From an uncultured Phycisphaerales bacterium (GTDB lineage Bacteria; Planctomycetota; Phycisphaerae; WQYP01): a DNA stretch of 64,000 bases. A program made the translations under genes and the position numbers. The notes beneath the pieces were generated by a model. The model had not been told where the DNA came from and made no database searches. It was given only the letters and a program-made list of their open reading frames with translations. This document shows positions 1 through 5,538 of this stretch, piece by piece; position 1 is the first letter of the stretch, and each line of letters begins with the position of its first letter. The stretch covers positions 1 through 64,000 of the forward strand of contig CAIMWO010000034.1 of NCBI GenBank assembly GCA_903845195.1, in the 5' to 3' direction.

Positions 1-3
1 GGA

Positions 4-115
4 ATGACCAATGACCAATGACCAATGACCAATGACCAATGACCAATGACCAATGACCAATGACCAATGACCAATGACCAATGACCAATGACCAATGACC
101 AATGACCAATGACCA
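4..115. repeat. Perfect tandem heptamer array, ATGACCA x16
   Basis: Sixteen perfect head-to-tail copies of ATGACCA. Read on the minus strand this translates as a repeating HWSLVIG, so any ORF across it is artificial. It is the purest of the many 7-bp-period arrays in the first 26 kb. A degenerate array in the opposite orientation follows at 145-182. Confidence 0.98.
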
Positions 116-144
116 TCATCATAGGACCAGACGCGGTGAATTGC

Positions 145-182
145 GTCATTGGACATTGGTCATTGTGTCATTTGCGGTCATT
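145..182. repeat. Inverted degenerate heptamer array at the hrpB 3' end
   Basis: Units such as GTCATTG, GACATTG and GTCATTG form the reverse complement of the 4-115 array, with about 29 bp between them, so the pair could fold as a hairpin. The last unit carries the hrpB stop codon (TGA on the minus strand, 178-180). Confidence 0.85.
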
Positions 183-2892
183 GCTGTCTGCGGCGGCCTT
201 TGGCTTCGGGCTTGGCGGTGAGGGGGTCTTCGGGCCAGGAGTGTTTGGGGTAGCGGGCGCGGAGGTCTTTGCGGACTTCGAAGTAGGCGGATTTCCAAAA
301 GGAGCGGAGGTCGGAGGTGACTTGGACGGGGCGGTAGTTTGGGCCGAGGAGGTGGAGGGTGAGGGGGACGCGTCCGGCGGCGATGCGTGGGGTGTCGGCC
401 CAGCCGGTAGTTTCGCCGCCGAAGAGTTCCTGGAGGCGGACGGCGAGGATGGGGTTTTGGTGGAGGTCGTACTGGATGCGGATGCGGTTGCCGGTGGGGA
501 CGGTGAGGGTTTCGGGGGCGTGCTCGTCGAGGAGGCGGTCGAGGGGATAGGGGAGATGAGAGCGGAGAAGGTTTGCGAGGTTGTTGCCGCCACCAGAGGC
601 GCGGCGGATGTCGTCGAGGCTGCGTTTGCCTGGGGAGGCTTCGACGAGGATGCGTGCGAGGTCGGGGGCGTCGAAGGTGGGCCAGGGCTTTTCGGGCATG
701 GCTTTGCGGAGGAGGGCGACGCGGGCCAAGAGAGTGGCGCAGGCTTCGTCGGCTTGAAAAATTTCTGCGGCGCGGGGGGCGAGGGCGGCGGCGAGGACGC
801 GGGCGGCGTCTTCATCGGAGACCGGGGCATTGGGATCTTCGCGGAGGAGGAGGTCGCGGTAGAACTCGCGAGAGAGGCCGACGACGCGGTGGCGGGTTTC
901 ATCGTATTGGACGACGGCATCGCGATGGAGGGCGTGGGGGAAGGAGTGTTCGAGCCACTCGCGGCGGATGCCGGAGGCGATGGAGACGAGGGCTTCGCCG
1001 GTGCGGAAACGGTCATCGTGGCGGAGGTCGAGGGCGAGGAAGAGTTCGGGGTCGAGGACAGAAGATTCAGGGGCGAGTCTTATACCAGCGCCGCCGACCA
1101 TGAGGCCGCGGGTGGGGTCGGAGGAGCGGCGGCGTACGACGCGGTCGGGGAAGGCGAAGAGGGGGAGACGTAGGAGGTCGTCGGCCTCATGAGAAACCAC
1201 GGAGGACACGGAGGGCACTGAGGACGACGATGATTTTTTGGGGGGGAGGTCTTGGGTGAGGCGGTGGAATTCGGTGCGGACGCGGAGGACTTGGCGGATG
1301 GCGGCGGCGTCGATGGTGTTGTCGTGGAGCGTTTGGCTGCGGGAGAAGTGTTCGAGGATTTCGAGGCGGACGAGGAGGTCGGAGTCGGACTTGCTGCGGG
1401 CGGCGCGGGAGCGGGGGTCGGCGTTGCGGCGGAGGATGTCTTTTTCTGACAGGAGCGCGGCGATGGTGGCGCCCTCGGAAGCGAGGCCGAGGCGGGCGGC
1501 TTCGATGAGCAGGCGGGCGATGCGCGGGTGGGCGGGGAAGGCGAGCATTTGCCGGCCGATGGGGGTAATTGTGCGGGCGTGTTCCGTGGTTCGTGGTTCG
1601 TGGTCCGAGGGGGACTTTTCGGGGGCGATGGCTCCGAGGAGTGTGAGCAACTCTTCGGCGGCGGCGAGCATGTTTTCGGACGGCTTTTCGAACCAGTTAA
1701 ATGTGCGCGGGTCTTTGACACCCCAGGCGTGAAGGGACAGCACGGTGGCGGCGAGATCGACGCGGAGGATTTCGGGGGTTTCGAAGGGGTCGAGGTTTTT
1801 GTCTTCGGCGGCGGACCAGAGACGGATGCAGACGCCCGGGGCGGTGCGGCCGGCGCGGCCGGCGCGCTGGGTGGCGGAGGCTTGAGAGATGCGTTGGAGG
1901 TCGAGGCGGTCCATGCCGCGGTCGGGGTCGAAGGAGGCGATGCGGACGAGGCCGGAGTCGATGACGGTGCGGACGCCATCGATGGTGAGGGAGGTTTCGG
2001 CGATGTTGGTGGCGAGGATGATTTTGGTTTGGCCGGATGGGGCGGGGCGCAGGGCGCGGTGTTGTTCTTCGGAGGTGAGGCTGCCGTGGAGGGGGATGGG
2101 GACGAGGTTGGGGATGCGGAGCTTTTCGATTTCGGCATGGGTGCGGCGGATTTCCTCGACGCCGGGGAGGAAGACGAGGATGTCGCCCGTCGCGGCGGAA
2201 TGATGAACGTTGAACGATGAACGATGAAGGGCGCTTCCGTTGAGGAGGTCGTCGATCAGTTGGGCGATGTGGTGTTCAAGTTTCGTGCTGGATGGAAGGG
2301 CGGGGGAGGGACGGTGGGAGATTTCGACCGGGAAGACGCGGCCCTGGGTGCGGATGATAGGGGCATCATTCAGGTATGCTGCGACAGGCTCAGCCTGCAA
2401 AGTGGCGGACATGACGATGAGTTTGAGGTCGGGGCGGACGGTCTGCTGGATTTCGCGGAGGAAGGCCAGGGCGAGATCGGTGTGGAGATTGCGTTCGTGG
2501 AATTCGTCGAGGATGACGAGGCCGACCCCCCCCATGCCTTCCAGATAAGGATCGTCGAGGAGTTGGCGGGTGAGGATGCCTTCGGTGAGGACGCGGATGC
2601 GGGTGGCGGGGGTGAGGCGTTTTTCGAAGCGGATGTGGTAGCCGACCTCGCGGCCGAGGGTCCAGCCATTTTCGTCGGCGATGCGTTCGGCGGCGGCGCG
2701 GGCGGCGACGCGGCGGGGCTGGAGCATGATGATGTGGGGATGATCTTTGGAGAGGATATTGGCGCGGAGGATGGCGGGGGGGACGCGAGTGGTCTTGCCG
2801 GCGCCGGGCGGGGCGACGAGGACGAGGTTGGGCGCGTGACGAAGGGTGTCGGTGATTTCGCGGAGGGAGGCGTCGATGGGGAGCGTGAGCAT
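178..2892 (-). CDS. hrpB: ATP-dependent RNA helicase HrpB
   Basis: DEAH-box helicase of the HrpB family, 904 aa from the chosen start; E. coli HrpB is about 809 aa. Visible motifs are Walker A GAGKTT (residues 30-35), DEFH (129-132), MSAT, and motif VI QRAGRAGR, followed by the HrpB C-terminal domain ending in a PKHSWPEDP-type sequence. The start was placed at 2892 because the upstream 29 in-frame codons are translated heptamer repeat (GHWSLVIG) and because a perfect TATAAT lies 7 nt before this ATG. Three heptamer arrays run in frame through the gene (about 1193-1222, 1584-1611, 2201-2230), encoding stretches like SVPSVSSVVS, DHEPRTTEHAR and SSFNVHHS between conserved blocks. These partly explain the extra length. 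The stop codon also lies in a heptamer. The exact role of HrpB in bacteria is unclear. Confidence 0.93.
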   Translation of the reverse strand: MLTLPIDASLREITDTLRHAPNLVLVAPPGAGKTTRVPPAILRANILSKDHPHIIMLQPRRVAARAAAERIADENGWTLGREVGYHIRFEKRLTPATRIRVLTEGILTRQLLDDPYLEGMGGVGLVILDEFHERNLHTDLALAFLREIQQTVRPDLKLIVMSATLQAEPVAAYLNDAPIIRTQGRVFPVEISHRPSPALPSSTKLEHHIAQLIDDLLNGSALHRSSFNVHHSAATGDILVFLPGVEEIRRTHAEIEKLRIPNLVPIPLHGSLTSEEQHRALRPAPSGQTKIILATNIAETSLTIDGVRTVIDSGLVRIASFDPDRGMDRLDLQRISQASATQRAGRAGRTAPGVCIRLWSAAEDKNLDPFETPEILRVDLAATVLSLHAWGVKDPRTFNWFEKPSENMLAAAEELLTLLGAIAPEKSPSDHEPRTTEHARTITPIGRQMLAFPAHPRIARLLIEAARLGLASEGATIAALLSEKDILRRNADPRSRAARSKSDSDLLVRLEILEHFSRSQTLHDNTIDAAAIRQVLRVRTEFHRLTQDLPPKKSSSSSVPSVSSVVSHEADDLLRLPLFAFPDRVVRRRSSDPTRGLMVGGAGIRLAPESSVLDPELFLALDLRHDDRFRTGEALVSIASGIRREWLEHSFPHALHRDAVVQYDETRHRVVGLSREFYRDLLLREDPNAPVSDEDAARVLAAALAPRAAEIFQADEACATLLARVALLRKAMPEKPWPTFDAPDLARILVEASPGKRSLDDIRRASGGGNNLANLLRSHLPYPLDRLLDEHAPETLTVPTGNRIRIQYDLHQNPILAVRLQELFGGETTGWADTPRIAAGRVPLTLHLLGPNYRPVQVTSDLRSFWKSAYFEVRKDLRARYPKHSWPEDPLTAKPEAKGRRRQQ
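1193..1222. repeat. In-frame repeat inside hrpB (ACGGAGGACAC type)
   Basis: A short degenerate direct repeat of CACGGAGGACACGGAGGG type. On the coding strand it gives a Ser/Val-rich stretch (SVPSVSSVVS) between the helicase core and the HrpB C-terminal domain. The same word family recurs at about 5337-5365 and 10893-10937 outside genes. Confidence 0.7.
1584..1611. repeat. In-frame heptamer array inside hrpB (CGTGGTT type)
   Basis: Units CCGTGGT, TCGTGGT, TCGTGGT and CCGAGGG. They encode DHEPRTTEHAR on the minus strand. The same words form the intergenic array at 16480-16523. Confidence 0.85.
2201..2230. repeat. In-frame heptamer array inside hrpB (GAACGAT type)
   Basis: Units GAACGTT, GAACGAT and GAACGAT, encoding SSFNVHHS on the minus strand just before the DILVFLPG helicase block. 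Confidence 0.85.
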
Positions 2893-2899
2893 GAGGGGG

Positions 2900-2905
2900 A
2901 TTATA
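2900..2905 (-). promoter_or_regulatory. -10 box of hrpB, leaderless geometry
   Basis: Perfect TATAAT on the minus strand, with 7 nt between it and the hrpB ATG. A transcription start at the usual distance would fall on the start codon. No Shine-Dalgarno sequence is present. Confidence 0.65.
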
Positions 2906-2921
2906 TGAATGATCCGTGGGG

Positions 2922-3003
2922 AATGACCAATGACCAATGACCAATGTCCAATGACCAAGGACCAATGACCAAGGGCCAATGACGAGGGGCCAATGACGAG
3001 GGG
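2922..3003. repeat. Degenerate ATGACCA heptamer array
   Basis: About eleven units of ATGACCA, ATGTCCA, AGGACCA, AGGGCCA and ATGACGA type, directly upstream of hrpB. It is the degenerate version of the perfect array at 4-115. Confidence 0.93.
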
Positions 3004-3147
3004 AAGTTTTACGGTTCAATTTTCGGGGTTTCATGGACGGCGAGAGGGACGCCACGGAAGATACGGGGGCACGGAGGGGCGTGAGGGTGGATTCTGATCA
3101 TACTGGTCCTACGATGGTGGTAGGGTCATTTGTCGGAGGGTTGTGAA

Positions 3148-3369
3148 ATGAGTCCACGCGTGATGGTAGCGGTTCTACTGATTGTTGTGGGTGTGTTGGG
3201 GTTGGCGTATCAGGGGTTCACCTACACGACGCGTGAGCGTGTGGTGGACGCCGGGCCGCTGAAGGTGGATGTGGATAAGAAGCATACGGTGCCGATTGCG
3301 CCGATTGTAGGAGGGGTGGCGTTGGCGGGGGGATTTGTGCTGCTGGTGATGAGTCGCAAGTCGCAGTAG
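3148..3369 (+). CDS. Small two-helix membrane protein
   Basis: 73 aa with two hydrophobic segments, one near residues 3-22 (MVAVLLIVVGVLGLAYQG) and one near 51-68 (IVGGVALAGGFVLLV), separated by a short polar loop containing TTRERVVDAGPLKVDVDKK. The layout resembles small inner-membrane proteins common in Acidobacteria and Planctomycetes, often labelled DUF3185 or hypothetical. That resemblance is from memory. The start at 3148 is supported by GGAGGG 7 nt upstream; a TTG start at 3130 is possible but lacks that site. It is flanked by heptamer arrays on both sides and has no obvious operon partner. Confidence 0.75.
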   Translation: MSPRVMVAVLLIVVGVLGLAYQGFTYTTRERVVDAGPLKVDVDKKHTVPIAPIVGGVALAGGFVLLVMSRKSQ

Positions 3370-3436
3370 AAGAAGGAGGGAGCGGTGTCGGGGTGTCGGG
3401 GGGCGGGTATCGGGTGTCGGACGATGCGACGGCCAA

Positions 3437-3492
3437 GGGGCAATGACCAATGACGGGGGGGCAATGTCCAATGACCAATGACCAAGGGCCGG
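3437..3492. repeat. Degenerate ATGACCA heptamer array
   Basis: Units GCAATGA, CCAATGA, CAATGTC and CAATGACCAATGACC, ending in AAGGGCC. Same family as 4-115 and 2922-3003. Confidence 0.88.
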
Positions 3493-3537
3493 GGCGGGGA
3501 AGTTTCAATTTTCAAGATTCTCTCGGCGCGCCCACCC

Positions 3538-3600
3538 CGTCTACTGTCTACTGACTACCGTCTACAACCTTCTGACCACTGACAACTGAAAACTCGATTG
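3538..3600. repeat. Two adjoining heptamer families (CTACTGT and CTGACAA)
   Basis: CTACTGT-CTACTGA-CTACCGT-CTACAAC followed by CTGACCA-CTGACAA-CTGAAAA. Both keep a 7-bp period although the words differ. They lie just upstream of the gene at 3638. Confidence 0.85.
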
Positions 3601-3637
3601 TTCTTTTCAAAGCGGGGGGAGGCGGTAAGATGGGCTC

Positions 3638-4090
3638 ATGCGACGCCGTTGGATCATCCGGGGAATTTTTGCATTGCCGATCCTGCTTAGCTTGGTCGGG
3701 TGGGTAGATAGCGCGACGCATGTTGGTCATCTCGAATACTCCTGTTCATACAAAGGTCGTTGGGTGGGGTGCAGAATGGTATTGGGAACGTTGGATGTGG
3801 GTTTGGCGTGGGAGGGTCCAACAATCCTTTACGATGGGGTGAGCGAAATTCAGCTTGAGGATTACGCTGATTTCTGGATACCCCCAAGCAAACACCATTT
3901 CGGGTTCAGTGCTCGCCGTGAAATTGGTCTAGCGGGGCCTTCTTTTTACTTGAAGAACGCGTTTTCAATGCCGTTGTGGTTCCTCATCCTCGTCTTCTCT
4001 GCGATCTTGTTCGTAGTCTGGCGAAAGACGCGGGGCGGGGTTCGAACGGCAGCGGCGTTTCCGGTGGAGGTTGAGAAACAACATGCTTAA
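3638..4090 (+). CDS. Planctomycete-type small membrane protein, paralogue 1
   Basis: 150 aa of unrecognised function. An N-terminal hydrophobic segment (IIRGIFALPILLSLVGW, about residues 4-21), an extracytoplasmic-like middle rich in Trp, Tyr and Gly, then a C-terminal membrane helix (PLWFLILVFSAILFVVW) and a short basic tail (RKTRGG...AAAFPVEV). The termini match the genes at 4083-4562 and 4849-5307 closely while the middle diverges, which suggests duplication with a fast-evolving outer domain. TAAGAT ends 6 nt before the ATG and there is no clear Shine-Dalgarno, so the mRNA may be leaderless. The 3' end overlaps the next gene by 8 nt. Confidence 0.8.
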   Translation: MRRRWIIRGIFALPILLSLVGWVDSATHVGHLEYSCSYKGRWVGCRMVLGTLDVGLAWEGPTILYDGVSEIQLEDYADFWIPPSKHHFGFSARREIGLAGPSFYLKNAFSMPLWFLILVFSAILFVVWRKTRGGVRTAAAFPVEVEKQHA

Positions 4091-4562
4091 ACGTCGGATC
4101 ATCCGGGGAATTTTCATGGTGCCGATCCTGCTCTGCTTGGTCGGGTGGGGGTGGAGTGCCGGGCACTACGCAGAGATCTGCTATTCCACAAAGACGGCTG
4201 GCCTCATTTGCTTTGCACAATCAGGCACTGTCGGTCTCGAGGGTGGCGCGGGAAGGCGCGGGTCATTGGGTGTGAGCACTTTCTCCGAGGCTCTGCCGGA
4301 GGGCCGCTCTTGGCCTCCGATCCGAGTTGGGACTAGTGACACTGATTATGGCGACCACTCCTATGCGGGTTTCTCGTTTGAATATACGCACACCGCCGAT
4401 GATTGGGATATCTGGTGCGGCGTTCCCTTCTGGTTTCTCATCATCGTTTTTTCGGCGGTCCTGTTCTTCGTCTGGCGAAAGACGCGGGGCGGGGTTCGGG
4501 CGGCGGCGGCGTTTCCGGTGGAGGTTGCCGCGACCGCAAGGCACGAAGATACGACGACGTAA
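4083..4562 (+). CDS. Planctomycete-type small membrane protein, paralogue 2
   Basis: 159 aa, paralogous to the gene just upstream: N-terminal RRIIRGIFMVPILLCLVGWGWS, divergent middle with YAGFSFEYTHTADD, C-terminal PFWFLIIVFSAVLFFVWRK helix and an AAAFPVEV tail. Its ATG lies inside the last codons of the upstream gene (overlap 4083-4090), which suggests translational coupling and tandem duplication. The paralogue at 4849 shares the same GFAYSHT-like motif before the last helix. Two membrane helices with a central external domain is the simplest reading. Function unknown. Confidence 0.8.
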   Translation: MLKRRIIRGIFMVPILLCLVGWGWSAGHYAEICYSTKTAGLICFAQSGTVGLEGGAGRRGSLGVSTFSEALPEGRSWPPIRVGTSDTDYGDHSYAGFSFEYTHTADDWDIWCGVPFWFLIIVFSAVLFFVWRKTRGGVRAAAAFPVEVAATARHEDTTT

Positions 4563-4565
4563 ATT

Positions 4566-4602
4566 AGCCACAAATAAACACCAAGAAACACAAATGAGGG
4601 GA
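4566..4602. repeat. Short repeat of CACAAATAAACACCAAGAAACAC type
   Basis: A degenerate direct repeat (CCACAAA, ACACCAA, ACACAAA) following the stop codon. Words of the same type occur at 10893-10937. The period is less regular than in other arrays. Confidence 0.5.
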
Positions 4603-4695
4603 GATGGCAGGGTACCTCTTGCTCGTTGCTTCAGAGTACAGCGAGGATCGATCCGCTTGGGTTGGATGTGGGGGCCTTGCGTTGCCACGACAAGG

Positions 4696-4816
4696 CTAGT
4701 GTAGTGTCACACAATTAAGCTATCGTATGAATTGGCACTTTCTTGCAGAAAAACATCAGGATATGGCGAATTCACGTGAAATCATAAGATGCAATTCTTT
4801 AGATACACTACACTAG
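4696..4816. mobile_element. Candidate MITE, 121 bp with 12-bp perfect terminal inverted repeats
   Basis: CTAGTGTAGTGT at 4696-4707 is exactly mirrored by ACACTACACTAG at 4805-4816. The 97 bp between them are clearly A+T-richer than everything around and contain no ORF. Termini beginning with TA and a short non-coding interior fit a non-autonomous IS630/Tc1-type element inserted at TA. That family assignment is inference, because no transposase is in the window. Confidence 0.6.
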
Positions 4817-4848
4817 GGAGGATGGAAACGGAAGATGGGCGTGGGAGC

Positions 4849-5307
4849 TCATGATGGGGCGTCCGTCGGCTCACTCCGCGGCGCGGTGAGTTCCACCGGA
4901 AACGCCCGCCCCGTCCTGCGCGGCCGCGTTTTGCGCCAGACCAGGTACAAGATCGCCGAGAACACGAGGATCAGAAACCACCAGGGAACACCCAACAAGT
5001 AATAGGTGTCCAGCCTTGTACTCGTATGCGAATATGCGAAGCCCAGAATGGAATCAAACATGGAGTCGACCGGCCAGAAATGGGAAATGGGTTCCGGCGA
5101 AGCATAGCACCACAACCCGTCAGGCAACGGTCGGTAAGTGGTTCCCCACTGCACGTCGACAGTTCCCCACACAGACACGCACCCGGCAAAGCGGTCGTGA
5201 TGACCATACTCAATCCCCGTCCGGTGCGACCGGCTCCATCCCCACGCGCCGAGGCAGAGCAGAATCGGCACCATGAAGAAGCTACGGATGATCCAACGTC
5301 GAAGCAT
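4849..5307 (-). CDS. Planctomycete-type small membrane protein, paralogue 3
   Basis: 152 aa on the opposite strand from its two paralogues. N-terminal RRWIIRSFFMVPILLCLGAWGW helix, a middle with GVEYGHHD-like and FAYSHTSTR sequences, C-terminal VPWWFLILVFSAILYLVWRKTR helix and a FPVEL tail. TAAGAT stands 6 nt before the ATG, the same arrangement as in the gene at 3638, so the promoter and start seem to have been duplicated with the coding sequence. The MITE-like element lies between this copy and paralogue 2. Function unknown. Confidence 0.8.
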   Translation of the reverse strand: MLRRWIIRSFFMVPILLCLGAWGWSRSHRTGIEYGHHDRFAGCVSVWGTVDVQWGTTYRPLPDGLWCYASPEPISHFWPVDSMFDSILGFAYSHTSTRLDTYYLLGVPWWFLILVFSAILYLVWRKTRPRRTGRAFPVELTAPRSEPTDAPS

Positions 5308-5336
5308 GGAGGCATCTTACTGCGACCGCCGGGGTT

Positions 5337-5535
5337 CTCACAGAGGACACAGAGAACACCGAGGAACCTTGAAAATTGAAAATTGAAAATTGGTAATTGA
5401 AAATTCTGCCCACCTCCCCTTTCACTCCTCACTCTTCCCAATTCACAATTTTCGGCCCGTCTCTGTGCGTGCTCCGTGTCTCTGCGACTCTGTGGTAGCA
5501 GTTCACGTCTTGGTGCCTTGGTGTCTCGGTGGTAA
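5337..5535. repeat. Cluster of short repeats, including GAAAATT heptamers
   Basis: CACAGAGGACACAGAGAACAC at the left, then GAAAATT-GAAAATT-GAAAATT-GGTAATT-GAAAATT (about 5370-5404), then degenerate TCTCTGTG- and CTTGGTGCCTTGGTGTCTCGG-type repeats up to the stop codon of the hrpA-like gene. There is no gene in this 230-bp gap. Confidence 0.8.
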
Positions 5536-5538
5536 AAA

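Noticed and set aside
1..182. Tandem repeats as a possible CRISPR array
   Set aside because: The repeats are 7 bp without unique spacers and there are no cas genes in the window.
109..1173. Long Gly/Ala/Glu-rich open frame on the + strand antisense to hrpB
   Set aside because: It is a composition shadow: the opposite strand carries an intact, motif-rich helicase. Similar Gly/Asp-rich or Ser/Pro-rich frames opposite other genes were rejected for the same reason.
4696..4816. Small RNA gene or riboswitch instead of a MITE
   Set aside because: The 12-bp ends are too far apart for a compact terminator-type structure, and no conserved aptamer features were seen. A mobile-element reading explains the sharp composition change better.
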